A stretch of DNA of 61,443 nt. Origin: Porticoccaceae bacterium (lineage in GTDB: Bacteria; Pseudomonadota; Gammaproteobacteria; Pseudomonadales; Porticoccaceae). Shown piece after piece: positions 17,115-26,739 of this stretch; position 1 is the stretch's first letter, and each line of letters opens with the position of its first letter. Position numbers and translations under genes: made by a program. The notes under the pieces were generated by a model, which was not told where the DNA came from, did no database searches, and worked only from the letters and a program-made list of their open reading frames with translations. Where the stretch lies: positions 1 through 61,443 of the forward strand of contig JAFMBY010000003.1 of assembly GCA_017858135.1 (NCBI GenBank). The letters run 5' to 3'.

Positions 17115-18809
17115 ATGATTTTCAGATTAACTCTTATGTGCCCCGCTCCAGATAATAATATTGCAGCACTGCTGAGCCTTGTAAAGCCACCTATTGCCGA
17201 CAAACTGGTGCCTGAGACAAACGCTGAGCTATTCGATAGACAATCCACAGAGCAATGGATTGAAACTCTATCGACGACTAACTTCGCAATCAATGCAATC
17301 CAACTGTATCGAGTGCTGCCATCCGTTACCCAGCTTGATAATCAGCCACAGATCAAGATGGAAATTCTCGACAGTCTGATGCCGACGGTCCTCAAGTCAA
17401 TTGAAGCGTTGGTACAGAACCAGCTTAACCAAGACACCGCCAAAGCTATCTCCCTCGGTCAAGCATTGGCCAAACGACTGTTTGAAGGCTATAAACTGGT
17501 CATTTTTCAACTCGGGCACACACTAAAATCTGAAAGCGAAAACAACCGCGAGGAGGAAGCTGCGGTTTTAGATATCGCCAAAACGATTCTTAATGCCTGC
17601 ACACTTCTCAGCAAAATCCAACTGAACAGTCTCAGCCATTACCTGCAACAACCGGCTTATTTCTGGCGCGAACTTCACACGCTTTATTTGCTTGCAGAAC
17701 GGCTTGGAGTAGCCAGCAAAGATCTTTCAAATAGCTTGGGATTCGACACATCAATAAAAAACGTTTACATAAAATTGCTGCTTTTTAGCTGCACAAGACC
17801 CAACCATTTTTCACATTATGAGATGCGCTTTGTTTATCGTGAGCTAGAATTTTGGTCGTCCTTTGCCGATATTCATCGTGGCGGAAAAAGCGGGCTTTTC
17901 ACGGTGGACCCTTCAAGTAATCACGGTGCCGTCTACACTGATGAATGTGAAAAACATCATGGCATTATCACTCTCGATACATCCAATCTGGTGCGCTTCT
18001 TAAACAGCCTGATTGCTGACAGCAGCAATACACTATTTTCTGATCGCGTTTCGCAACGTGTGATTAAGGATCTCATCAAGCAGTGGGGGAAGAAAATAAA
18101 ACGTCAGGAGACTCATATCAAAGATCATGCGCAACTGTCAGTTACGCATGGATTAACCTCCGCTGTGTGCATGCTGTCGAGAACAGACTGCTTTGAGAAA
18201 TTCCTCAGATTATGCGGGCAGACATCACCAAGAAAAGAACACGTAAACAGCGGCCTTAGGCGCGAAGAGGATGCCTGGGGAACAATATTTGAGACCTTAA
18301 ATGGCCATCCAGACGACCCGATCATCTTTACACCAACAGACAAGAAAAATAATCGGCTAGAGGTAGTTTATGGGGTACGTTCAAATGTTAGCTTAAGCGG
18401 CGCCTGCATCGAACTAGCCAATAAAACAGTGCAACCGCAGCCTGGTGAGCTTATTGCCATTCGCTCAAAAGGTGACAATCAATGGATGGCGGGTATTGTC
18501 CGCTGGAAGCATATTTCCCCCTCACTCAACACCATTTGTGGCGTGCAATTTCCGGCTCGCTACTGTACGCCGGCAGCTATTCGCATTACTCCGCGTGGGC
18601 CGAATTCAGACTGCCAGTTTTTACAATCCATCATTCTTTCAAAGACAAGTGATCTCAGCGAAGGCGTCACATTGTTGTGCCCGCCTCTGCGCTACACTGA
18701 AGGCTGCAAAATCTTTATTGTCACGCCGGTGCAAAACAGCACAGCATTATTAGGCGAAGAACTTGAAACCACTGAACATCTGTCGCATTTCAAAATAACC
18801 TTTTATTGA
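17115..18809 (+). CDS. Hypothetical protein with possible C-terminal PilZ-like domain, paired with fimX
   Basis: I do not recognise this 564-residue protein by name. It is soluble and largely helical, with no signal peptide. The last 150 residues contain NVSLSG at 424-429, fitting the (D/N)xSxxG part of the c-di-GMP-binding PilZ motif. An Arg-rich RxxxR partner is not clear: RLEVVYGVR lies just before. A beta-rich stretch with WMAGIVRWKH follows. Its stop is 20 bases before the fimX-like gene, so the two are co-transcribed. P. aeruginosa also has an uncharacterised gene (PA4958) just before fimX. By inference it is an output partner of the FimX-like protein. ATG 17136 is an alternative start. 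Confidence 0.6.
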   Translation: MIFRLTLMCPAPDNNIAALLSLVKPPIADKLVPETNAELFDRQSTEQWIETLSTTNFAINAIQLYRVLPSVTQLDNQPQIKMEILDSLMPTVLKSIEALVQNQLNQDTAKAISLGQALAKRLFEGYKLVIFQLGHTLKSESENNREEEAAVLDIAKTILNACTLLSKIQLNSLSHYLQQPAYFWRELHTLYLLAERLGVASKDLSNSLGFDTSIKNVYIKLLLFSCTRPNHFSHYEMRFVYRELEFWSSFADIHRGGKSGLFTVDPSSNHGAVYTDECEKHHGIITLDTSNLVRFLNSLIADSSNTLFSDRVSQRVIKDLIKQWGKKIKRQETHIKDHAQLSVTHGLTSAVCMLSRTDCFEKFLRLCGQTSPRKEHVNSGLRREEDAWGTIFETLNGHPDDPIIFTPTDKKNNRLEVVYGVRSNVSLSGACIELANKTVQPQPGELIAIRSKGDNQWMAGIVRWKHISPSLNTICGVQFPARYCTPAAIRITPRGPNSDCQFLQSIILSKTSDLSEGVTLLCPPLRYTEGCKIFIVTPVQNSTALLGEELETTEHLSHFKITFY

Positions 18810-18828
18810 ATTACGCAAAAAACCAAGG

Positions 18829-20928
18829 ATGAGCACTTTTATGCGCCCCGATGAACCACTGCATATTCTAATCGTCGATAAATCAAATGATGAGGCCAAT
18901 CGCTTTATTAGTATTTTGCGCAGCGCCGACTTTCTGGTCGAGGCACAGCTTGTGACAACCGAAGAACAGCTGCAGAAATATATCTCCATGCGCAATTGGG
19001 ATCTTTTGCTGGCCGGACAAAATTACACCACGATTCCCACACAAAATATTTTCCGACGCATACGCCGTGCGGAGAGAGATGTGCCGGTCATCTTAATTAG
19101 CCCTAAATATGACCCAAAAAGTCTTGTCGAAGGGTTGCGGTTTGGCGCGGTTGACGTGGTAGTAGAAGATCAAGACCAACATTTAATCAAGGTTGTCGAG
19201 CGATCATTACAAGGGATTCAAGAACGTCGCCAATCGCGGGAATTGGAGCGCAAACTGGCACTAGCCGAAAAGCGCGCTCACCACCTGATGGATATTTCCC
19301 GATTTCCAATCGCAATTGTCAAGGAGGGCACTTACGTCTATGCCAATGATGCCTGCGCCACTATCTTTGGTTTTGCCAACCCAGATGAGATGCTCTGCCT
19401 ACCGGTTATAGACAACATTGCCGCTCGAGATCGTGAAAAACTCAAGGCTTACATGGTGCCTCTGGATTTATCCGATGAAATCATGCCTTTCGAAGCAGTT
19501 GTAAAAACGCAAGATGCCAGCGACAAAGAGACAGATGCCTTCCTCGAGATCCATCAGATTCAATATGATAGCGAACCGGCTCTGCAGTTTACCATCAACA
19601 AAGACAAACTTTTCGAAGCAACCATGGCCCATAGTGAAGAGCAAAAGAAAGCTGAATACAGCGCCATTCAGCCCAACTTTGTCTATGAGCTGATTAGCCG
19701 CGGAATTAGCCGTTCAGTTCAGAGTGGACAAGATTGCATGCTGTTAGAGGTGCAAGTAGATCGTTTTAGCCAGCTAAAAGAGGACCTCGGTATTGCCAAA
19801 GCCGAAAAAATCGCCCATGCACTGGTGATGTTTGTCGTGCAACTATTTGACCACAATCTTGACTGCGGCAGAATTTCAGAAAACCGTTTTATCATTGTGC
19901 TGCCCGAGACGACGGAGGAAAAAGTAGTCGACATAGGAGGCAATATTGCTCACCAAATCAGTCAAAAAGTATTTGATCTGGACGATGAGAGTTTTTCACT
20001 GACCAGTTCAATCGGCATCACGGTTCTCAATGAAAATGTTTCTTCTGTTGAGCGCGCCCTTGAGCGCAGTGACGAGGCAATTTCTGCCTTACGTGGGGAA
20101 AATCAAGTGGGCAATGGTGTCAGATTTTATATTCCCGATATTCACTCCGAGGAGATATCAACCGGTGAGGCGGTAGTGATCACTGCCAAAAGTCTGCTTA
20201 GCAAGGATGCCTTTTCTATTCGCTACCAACCCATCGTGGCCTTGATTGATGGAGGCAGTGGCAGGGAGTACTACGAAGTCATATTAGGTATCAATGAGAG
20301 TGTCCCGGCAAGTGAAATACCCGAGGACTTTATCAGCAATCTATTTAAATCCGAGATAGCCGCAGAAGTTGATCGATGGGTAATTGGTCAGGCTCTAAGC
20401 TCTTTGACCGAGAAACTTAAAACCAACCCTGAGACCCAGTTATTTCTCAATGTCAGCGCCAAATCATTTGCCGATAGCGATTTTTTACCCTGGCTACAAA
20501 AAGCCTTGGACGAGTCTAAATTGCCCGCTAATGCATTGATTTTCCAATTCCGCGAAATAGATGCAGTACGTTATCTGAATCAGGCAGCGGCGTTCTGCGA
20601 GCAGATGAAAAAGTCTCAGGGACAGGTCGCCATCAGTAACTTTGGTCTCGCTATCAACCCGCTTAAAACTCTGCAGCGAATTAAAGCTGACTTTGTTAAA
20701 GTCGACCGAACGATCGTTGAAAAGCTCGCCACCGGCGGTCAGGGTAAAGAAGATTTTCAGAAAATCATGGGAGGTATGACTGGAACAGGTGTCGATGTCA
20801 TCGTACCATTTGTAGAGAAAGCCACGATTATGCCGACACTTTGGCAGCAAGGTGTGCGCTATATTCAGGGCCACTATGTCCACCGGCCGTCATTTTCAAT
20901 GGACTACGATTTCTCAGAGGGCCTTTAA
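18829..20928 (+). CDS. fimX: FimX-like protein: REC-PAS-GGDEF-EAL with all catalytic motifs degenerate
   Basis: The 699-residue protein has four domains: receiver-like (about 10-130), PAS (about 145-260), GGDEF-like (about 285-435) and EAL-like (about 450-695). The receiver lacks the phospho-acceptor Asp (DLLLAGQNY). The GGDEF signature is replaced by SENRF. EAL reads EVI, and the metal-binding DDFG motif reads SNFG, while NVS and QGHYVHRP of the nucleotide pocket remain. This is the FimX pattern: in P. aeruginosa FimX binds c-di-GMP through an inactive EAL domain and controls type IV pilus assembly and twitching. The neighbour serB and the upstream gene match the Pseudomonas order. ATG 18841 is an alternative start. 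Confidence 0.82.
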   Translation: MSTFMRPDEPLHILIVDKSNDEANRFISILRSADFLVEAQLVTTEEQLQKYISMRNWDLLLAGQNYTTIPTQNIFRRIRRAERDVPVILISPKYDPKSLVEGLRFGAVDVVVEDQDQHLIKVVERSLQGIQERRQSRELERKLALAEKRAHHLMDISRFPIAIVKEGTYVYANDACATIFGFANPDEMLCLPVIDNIAARDREKLKAYMVPLDLSDEIMPFEAVVKTQDASDKETDAFLEIHQIQYDSEPALQFTINKDKLFEATMAHSEEQKKAEYSAIQPNFVYELISRGISRSVQSGQDCMLLEVQVDRFSQLKEDLGIAKAEKIAHALVMFVVQLFDHNLDCGRISENRFIIVLPETTEEKVVDIGGNIAHQISQKVFDLDDESFSLTSSIGITVLNENVSSVERALERSDEAISALRGENQVGNGVRFYIPDIHSEEISTGEAVVITAKSLLSKDAFSIRYQPIVALIDGGSGREYYEVILGINESVPASEIPEDFISNLFKSEIAAEVDRWVIGQALSSLTEKLKTNPETQLFLNVSAKSFADSDFLPWLQKALDESKLPANALIFQFREIDAVRYLNQAAAFCEQMKKSQGQVAISNFGLAINPLKTLQRIKADFVKVDRTIVEKLATGGQGKEDFQKIMGGMTGTGVDVIVPFVEKATIMPTLWQQGVRYIQGHYVHRPSFSMDYDFSEGL

Positions 20929-20992
20929 ATCGCCGTCCAATCCGCCGATAAATAGGTAGCACCTAATCAGGCGCACACGACCAGAGCGGATG

Positions 20993-22213
20993 CTAATCAA
21001 GCACAAGAGTGTCCTTATCGCTATAGCCCAGCAGATAGAGAATGCCATCCAAACCGAGATTAGAAATTGACTGCTTTGCCGATGCCTTAACCAAAGGCTT
21101 GGCGCGGAAGGCAATACCGAGACCGGCGATACTCAGCATCGGCAAATCATTAGCACCATCACCCACCGCGATAACTTGTTGCAGTTTTAAACCTTCCCGC
21201 TGAGCAATCTGACGCAACAACTCCGCCTTGCGCTGGCCATCAATAATCTCGCCAGATACCAAGCCAGTGACCATACCATGCTCAATATCTAACTGATTGG
21301 CGTAGACATAATCAACCCCCAAACGCTGCTGTAAATACTCACCAAAGAAGGTAAAGCCACCAGAGACAATTGCTGTTTTATAACCTAACTTCTTCAGCGT
21401 GGATATAAGATGCTCGGCTCCCTCATTCAATGTAAGACGCTCCGCCACCGACTGCAGGACGCTGGCATCTAGCCCTTTGAGCAGCGCCATGCGCTGAGTG
21501 AAACTTTCCTTAAAATCGAGCTCACCCTGCATCGCAGCTTCAGTAATCGCCGCGACCTGATCACCAACACCCGCCTCATGGGCCAGCTCATCAATGACTT
21601 CAGCATCAATCAGCGTCGAGTCCATATCGAACACCACCAGGCGGCGATTGCGACGAAAAATATTATCCTCCTGATAGGCGATATCAATATCGTAGGTACT
21701 GGCCAATTCCAGCAGTGCACTCTTAAACTGCACCGCATCCTTGGGCTCGCCGCGCACGGAGAACTCGACACAGGCACGCCCCAGCTGCCCACTTTCATTG
21801 AGTTTGATGCGACCAGACAAGCGTACAATTTTATCAATATTAAGACCGTACTCACTGGTTACCTTGGCGACTGCTGCCAGATGTTGGGCATCAATCTTAC
21901 GCGCCAGTAGCGTTACGATGTAACGCGACTTACCCTGCTGTTCAACCCAGTGCTGATAGCGTTGCTCCGTGATTGGCGAGAATATCACCTGCATATCGAG
22001 GGCCAGAAGACTGCTTTTCACGCCATTGATTAGCGCCGCAGAATCTTCGCTCCGCGGCACCGCGGCGAGGATACCGAGGTTGAGCTGATCGTGGATGACC
22101 GCCTGACCGATATCCAGCACAGTGACCTCAAAGCTCGACAGCACTTCTGTAACAACACTTGTCACACCAGGCTTATCTTGCCCCGACACATTTATCAGTA
22201 ATATATCTTTCAC
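20993..22213 (-). CDS. serB: Phosphoserine phosphatase SerB with N-terminal ACT domains
   Basis: SerB performs the last step of serine synthesis. The 406-residue protein has two ACT-like regions (about 1-75 and 90-180), then the HAD core. The nucleophile motif is VVFDMDSTLID at about 193-203, the Ser motif is IVSGGFTFFGEYL near 285, and the Lys/Asp motif is AVGDGANDLPMLSIAGLGIAF near 345. The long ACT-bearing form is typical of Pseudomonas-type SerB. Its product feeds CysE (two copies here). It is divergent from the AhpA/YtjB-like gene, as in E. coli and Pseudomonas. Confidence 0.94.
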   Translation of the reverse strand: MKDILLINVSGQDKPGVTSVVTEVLSSFEVTVLDIGQAVIHDQLNLGILAAVPRSEDSAALINGVKSSLLALDMQVIFSPITEQRYQHWVEQQGKSRYIVTLLARKIDAQHLAAVAKVTSEYGLNIDKIVRLSGRIKLNESGQLGRACVEFSVRGEPKDAVQFKSALLELASTYDIDIAYQEDNIFRRNRRLVVFDMDSTLIDAEVIDELAHEAGVGDQVAAITEAAMQGELDFKESFTQRMALLKGLDASVLQSVAERLTLNEGAEHLISTLKKLGYKTAIVSGGFTFFGEYLQQRLGVDYVYANQLDIEHGMVTGLVSGEIIDGQRKAELLRQIAQREGLKLQQVIAVGDGANDLPMLSIAGLGIAFRAKPLVKASAKQSISNLGLDGILYLLGYSDKDTLVLD

Positions 22214-22322
22214 AGAGTTCGGCCATAGTTATTTTTAAGGCGGCTATTATATAAAAGCCGAGGGAATAGGATAGAATACGCGGCAAATAAATTTCAATCA
22301 GACGCTACTCAAGGACTTCGGG

Positions 22323-23522
22323 ATGCATCGCCAATATTCCATGGCTAAAAAATTGCCCGCGGTGGTAGTGTCTCTGTGTCTTCTGTTTGGCCTGCTCAGT
22401 TGGGCACTGCTATACAGCCACGCCAGCGCACTCAGCCAGAAAACTGTCCAGGAAAAAGGCAAGCTTACCATCAATCAGCTTGCCGAACTGGTGCGCGCTC
22501 CGTTATTCAATAGTGACACCATCAGCATTCAGGCGGCATTGCAAAAGGTCACCGAAGACAAAATAATTCTCAATGCCAGCGTCTATGATGTCGATGGCCA
22601 GCTCATTGCGCAGAGTAAAAAGGCATCACCCGACAGCGCCATTGCGATTCACTTCAGCCACGATATCGCCCTTCAAGATACTCAGGCGGGTAGAGTCCTC
22701 ATCAGTGTTGACAGCCAACCCATCAATCAGCGCTTTAGTCGAGCTGTCGGCAACTGGATGTTATTGTGGGCGCTTTTTACACTTCTCAGCACTTATGGCT
22801 GCTATCGCTATGCGGAAGAACTATCTCGACGCCTGCGTCTGATGACCAATCGGCTGCCAGGCAGTTCTGAAACACCGGGCGATGAAATAGCCGCCCTTGA
22901 ACTTCGCCTGCAACCGCTACTGTCAAAAAGTACCGATGAGGAAATCTCCGATGCTGACTATTATTGCTCACTGATTACCGCGACGATCAAAAATCGCCGC
23001 CGCCTTGAAAGCCAGCTCAATCGTCAGAATATCACCCAGCTTTTCGAAAAAATTGACTACTGCACACTGCGGACTCTGGAGCTATATGGTGGCCAGCGCA
23101 TAGAGGGGGGTAATGGCCACATCAATTTTTACATCCGCTCGACGCAGCTGTCAAAGCAACACCTGCTGATCTGCTTAATGGCAGTCTATTCTCTGCAACA
23201 ACTGCTTGAGCGGCTCTCGCAAGAGATCGGCGTCGATCTGGAAATTTGCTGGACACTATGCAGCCAAAACCTGCCGGCTACTCCATTGTTCCGTCATCAT
23301 GAAGGACTCGACACACTGAAAACCTCGGCAGCAAGTCTGGCTAATGAACTACAGGAAGGCGCGATTGCAGTGCAATCTGCGGAGTTTGATATTGAGCAAC
23401 TGTCATCTATTGCCCGCTTTCTACCCTTTAAAGAGGACTGTTTCATACTGCAGGGATTCCCTGAGGGGCGACAACTTCTGCTCGAGAAGCAGATTCAACA
23501 TCTAGTGGCAATCTGCCTCTAG
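22323..23522 (+). CDS. AhpA/YtjB family inner-membrane protein
   Basis: This 399-residue protein has two membrane segments (about 14-32 and 140-158) flanking a periplasmic domain of about 105 residues, and a cytoplasmic C-terminal region. This is the topology of the Smp/YtjB/AhpA family encoded opposite serB in many gammaproteobacteria. The periplasmic part (NASVYDVDGQLIAQSKK) resembles small sensor-type domains. The function of the family is poorly known, and no catalytic motif is visible. Confidence 0.72.
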   Translation: MHRQYSMAKKLPAVVVSLCLLFGLLSWALLYSHASALSQKTVQEKGKLTINQLAELVRAPLFNSDTISIQAALQKVTEDKIILNASVYDVDGQLIAQSKKASPDSAIAIHFSHDIALQDTQAGRVLISVDSQPINQRFSRAVGNWMLLWALFTLLSTYGCYRYAEELSRRLRLMTNRLPGSSETPGDEIAALELRLQPLLSKSTDEEISDADYYCSLITATIKNRRRLESQLNRQNITQLFEKIDYCTLRTLELYGGQRIEGGNGHINFYIRSTQLSKQHLLICLMAVYSLQQLLERLSQEIGVDLEICWTLCSQNLPATPLFRHHEGLDTLKTSAASLANELQEGAIAVQSAEFDIEQLSSIARFLPFKEDCFILQGFPEGRQLLLEKQIQHLVAICL

Positions 23523-23544
23523 CAACAGACTCTCCAAGCAAAAT

Positions 23545-24045
23545 CTACTCCAAAGCTAGATCTGAGGTATCCAGATCCAGCGGCTCAATAGGCGGTAACT
23601 CAGAGGCTTCAATCATATTGCTGCCAACCGGCTCTAACACCAATTGATCCAGCGGATACACTGGCAATGCGTCAGCCTCGACCTGATCAACGGCATCGCT
23701 CACGTAGGCACCCAGCGGAGCCATAGATAGTGGCTGATTATGCGCTCTATCTTGGGTTGTCGGCTCCGTTGTATTGGCGACAATCGTAGCGATAGCGCCA
23801 ACCTCGGATAGCTGCTGAAGTATACGTTCTGCCGTGACTTTGTCGACGCCGCGTTTCATGCGCATCACGGACCCTGAAAACAGTTGATCTGCGGCGGCGG
23901 CATCGAGTTTAAAACGCTCTGCAACACGTCGCTTTACCTCATCCAACCTGTTGCCGGGTACAATATCACCTCGAAATAACAGATCAAACCTATCGGCTGG
24001 CGTGACACTACCAGCATGAAGAATATCTTTGTCCCTGTCGGTCAT
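23545..24045 (-). CDS. Hypothetical protein with small N-terminal domain and disordered acidic tail
   Basis: This is a 166-residue protein of unknown function. Residues about 18-90 (DLLFRGDIVPGNRLDEVKRR, then LFSGSVMRMKRGVDKVTAE) resemble a short alpha/beta domain found at the N-terminus of various proteobacterial membrane proteins. The remainder is rich in Pro, Glu, Asp and Leu, and probably unstructured, ending PLDLDTSDLALE. There is no signal or membrane segment. It lies between the AhpA-like gene and cysE copy 2, and may be co-transcribed after the latter. Confidence 0.65.
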   Translation of the reverse strand: MTDRDKDILHAGSVTPADRFDLLFRGDIVPGNRLDEVKRRVAERFKLDAAAADQLFSGSVMRMKRGVDKVTAERILQQLSEVGAIATIVANTTEPTTQDRAHNQPLSMAPLGAYVSDAVDQVEADALPVYPLDQLVLEPVGSNMIEASELPPIEPLDLDTSDLALE

Positions 24046-24113
24046 AGTTCAACGTCCTGTTTGCTTTATGGTTAAAGAGCGACGGACTGACCAGCAAGCT
24101 AACGAAGCATTAT

Positions 24114-24905
24114 TTAATCAGGACTGTCACTCAGATTCTGATTCATCTCGAGAGCTGGCTCTGCCTCTCTTGGCGCGCCGACAATTTTGGCCGGCACCCC
24201 CGCTACGGTGACATGGGCGGGTACAGATTCAAGTACCAGACTGCCAGCACCGACTTTCACGCCGTCTCCCACCAAGACGTTGCCGAGTATTTTAGCGCCT
24301 GCAGAAATCATCACACCATTGCCAATTGTTGGATGCCGACTGCCGCTAACACATCCAGTACCTCCCAATGTCACTGAATGCAAAATGGACACGTTGTCGC
24401 CCACTATCGCCGTTTCGCCAATGACCAGCCCAGTGGCGTGATCAATCATAATTCCACAGCCTAACCTAGCGCCGGGATGGATATCGACGGCAAACACTTC
24501 GGATATCTGACTTTGGAAATACAGCGCTAAAACAGTACGCCCCTGTAGCCACAACCAATGCGACACCCGATGTAACTGCAATGCCTGAAAACCTTTGAAG
24601 TAAAGTATAGGCATAAAATGGTTCTCACAAGCCGGGTCGCGTTCAAAGCTCGCATTGATATCCGTGCTAGCTGCGTCACAGATCGATGCATCAGATTGCA
24701 TTGCCTCGGCAATCACTGTGGCGACAACCTCAGCAGAAACCACTGAGCTGTGCAGCGGTTGCGACAGATTAAAACACAGTGCTTGCGGGAGACTCTGGTG
24801 ACGGAGAATCGCGGCCGCAAAAAACTCGCTCATCAGCGGATCCTGAACCACGGCGTCGCGCGCCTCAGCACAAATTGTTTGCCACAGCGGGTCGTTCGCA
24901 ATCAT
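24114..24905 (-). CDS. cysE: Serine O-acetyltransferase (copy 2)
   Basis: This is a second full-length CysE of 263 residues. The catalytic beta-helix is intact: DIHPGARLGCGIMIDHATG, then VIGETAIVGDNVSILHSVTLGGTG, then GVPAKIVG. Compared with copy 1 it shares the helical N-terminus (MIANDPLWQTICAEARDAV) but differs in the tail, which ends ...NQNLSDSPD. The terminal Ile for docking to cysteine synthase is again absent. Two CysE isoforms could differ in feedback inhibition by cysteine, but that is inference. It starts 23 bases after the M15 peptidase stop on the same strand. Confidence 0.93.
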   Translation of the reverse strand: MIANDPLWQTICAEARDAVVQDPLMSEFFAAAILRHQSLPQALCFNLSQPLHSSVVSAEVVATVIAEAMQSDASICDAASTDINASFERDPACENHFMPILYFKGFQALQLHRVSHWLWLQGRTVLALYFQSQISEVFAVDIHPGARLGCGIMIDHATGLVIGETAIVGDNVSILHSVTLGGTGCVSGSRHPTIGNGVMISAGAKILGNVLVGDGVKVGAGSLVLESVPAHVTVAGVPAKIVGAPREAEPALEMNQNLSDSPD

Positions 24906-24928
24906 CTATCGTCTTTCCTGTTTATGCA

Positions 24929-25669
24929 TTAGCCATGGACTCGAATATAACGCTGATACAGCTCATCCAGATGCTCGAGCACGATCTCTTTGTAAACAAT
25001 ATCGGCCGTTGCTAATCGCTCAGCGAGCACATCAACCGTTAATTGTGCCGCATAGACGTCTGCCACTGGCCGATAACTGATATGCCAGCGCTCGGGCGCA
25101 ATGCCGCCCCAGTCTTTTGCATAGGGCCGATAAAAATCACCGCCGCTGATCAATTCAACTGCGGTCTCAGCCTCAAACACAGTGTCGAGCCAGTCGTGTA
25201 ACGGCGCAAAGACGCCACCGCCATCGACTTCCTCGGGGACCAGCTGAACCCGGTAACTGGCATCCACCGCAGCGGCATCATAGATATCAAAATCTGTGCC
25301 CCAATGATGTCGCGAGGCACCGGGGAGCGCAGACCAACGCATAACCGCCTGCACCTGTTGCCACTCAGTCAATAGTGTTAAATCGAGACGGACGCCATTA
25401 TCAGCATAGACCGGACGCAGACCGAGCATCTTGTCATTCCAAATTTTTAACTGGCGATCAAAGCTGCGAAAACTGCTACACAATTGCAGATCAAAGCCCT
25501 GTTCGGCTGCGAGCTGGCGGAGCTCTAAGAGAGGTTTCGCTGCAGCAGCATGGACCAGGAAAGTAGTCGACGAAGGCGCTTTTTGGCCATCGCTGACAGA
25601 CCACTCCACAAGATGTGTGTGAGAGCTGCCTGTTAGCTGTTTGGTGTCGGTATTGAGATGATCATGCAT
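24929..25669 (-). CDS. M15-family (VanY-type) D,D-carboxypeptidase-like protein
   Basis: This 246-residue protein has the LAS/M15 peptidase pattern. SRHHWGTDFDIYD at about 115-127 supplies the first zinc His and Asp, and ERWHISYRP at about 205-213 supplies the last zinc His. CSSFRSFDRQLKIWNDK near 64 matches the conserved VanY N-terminal block. Such enzymes trim peptidoglycan peptides. I see no clear signal peptide, so export is uncertain. It lies upstream of cysE copy 2 on the same strand. A hairpin of AGGGGG/CCCCCT arms (25706-25735) lies in its 5' region. Confidence 0.82.
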   Translation of the reverse strand: MHDHLNTDTKQLTGSSHTHLVEWSVSDGQKAPSSTTFLVHAAAAKPLLELRQLAAEQGFDLQLCSSFRSFDRQLKIWNDKMLGLRPVYADNGVRLDLTLLTEWQQVQAVMRWSALPGASRHHWGTDFDIYDAAAVDASYRVQLVPEEVDGGGVFAPLHDWLDTVFEAETAVELISGGDFYRPYAKDWGGIAPERWHISYRPVADVYAAQLTVDVLAERLATADIVYKEIVLEHLDELYQRYIRVHG

Positions 25670-25845
25670 AGTGGTGTTTATACCTGCGCAACAACCGATA
25701 AGTAAAGGGGGATTTATTCGTCCTCATAGCCCCCTGGCGAAATACTTTGGGATAAACTGGTGATCAGCATTGAAAATAGCGAGTTCGCCCACAACTCATT
25801 AAAAGTAGTAGATTGACCAACAATCAAGCAAAAGAGGTGTTACAC

Positions 25846-26739
25846 GTGTTTAGGATAGGTTTGTTTCTTGTTACCAATCTGGCAATTATTGTCGTTGCCA
25901 GCATTTCCCTGAGCCTGTTAGGTGTCAGTGGCATACTCGCCGACAATGGTGTCGATCTAAATTTACAGTCACTGCTGATATTCTGCGCCGTGTTTGGGTT
26001 TCTCGGTTCATTTGTCTCACTGCTGCTGTCCAAATTTATGGCTAAAAGGTCGACCGGAACAAAAATCATCCAGCAACCGCAGAGTGAAGATGAGCGCTGG
26101 TTGCTGCAAACAGTGTCAGATCTAGCTGGCAAAGCGGGAATCGGAATGCCGCAAGTCGGTATCTTTCCCGCCCAACAGTCCAATGCCTTCGCCACCGGAT
26201 GGAATAGAAATAACGCGCTGGTTGCGGTGAGTGCAGGGCTGTTGCAACGCTTTGATCGCGATGAGGCTCGCGCCGTGTTAGCCCATGAAATAGGCCATGT
26301 TGCCAACGGCGACATGATAACCTTGAGCCTGGTTCAGGGTGTGGTAAATACGTTCGTTATGTTTTTTGCGCGCATTATTGGCTTTTTTGTCGATCGGGTG
26401 GTGCTTAAAAATGAACGCGGTTTAGGCATGGGCTATTGGATTACCACAATTGTCGCAGAAATATTTCTCGGCATTCTCGCTTCCACTATCGTTATGTGGT
26501 TCTCGCGTCGTCGTGAATTTCGCGCCGATGCCGCTGGCGCCTCACTGGCTGGCCGCAGCGCTATGATTAATGCGTTACGCAAGCTACAGCAGGAGACCAC
26601 AGCCCATGTCGAAAACCAGATGCCTGACACAATGACTGCTTTTGGTATTTCTTCTGGCTGGAAACAGCGCTCGTCGAGACTGTTTATGACCCACCCACCT
26701 CTGGAAGAACGAATCGAGGCGCTGCGCTTTGGACAATAG
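25846..26739 (+). CDS. htpX: Membrane zinc protease HtpX
   Basis: HtpX is an M48 metalloprotease that degrades misfolded inner-membrane proteins. GTG at 25846 was chosen because [16 protein letters not shown] then matches the family N-terminus, AGAGGTG lies 6-7 bases upstream, and 297 residues is the usual length. An upstream TTG would add 11 codons. Two N-terminal membrane segments are followed by [14 protein letters not shown] (HExxH), two further hydrophobic segments and FRADAAGA with the third ligand. It overlaps the next gene by 11 bases. Confidence 0.95.
   Translation: MFRIGLFLVTNLAIIVVASISLSLLGVSGILADNGVDLNLQSLLIFCAVFGFLGSFVSLLLSKFMAKRSTGTKIIQQPQSEDERWLLQTVSDLAGKAGIGMPQVGIFPAQQSNAFATGWNRNNALVAVSAGLLQRFDRDEARAVLAHEIGHVANGDMITLSLVQGVVNTFVMFFARIIGFFVDRVVLKNERGLGMGYWITTIVAEIFLGILASTIVMWFSRRREFRADAAGASLAGRSAMINALRKLQQETTAHVENQMPDTMTAFGISSGWKQRSSRLFMTHPPLEERIEALRFGQ

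Noticed and set aside
18829-20928. Active diguanylate cyclase or phosphodiesterase
   Set aside because: GGDEF, EAL and the DDFG metal ligands are all replaced, so catalysis is not expected.
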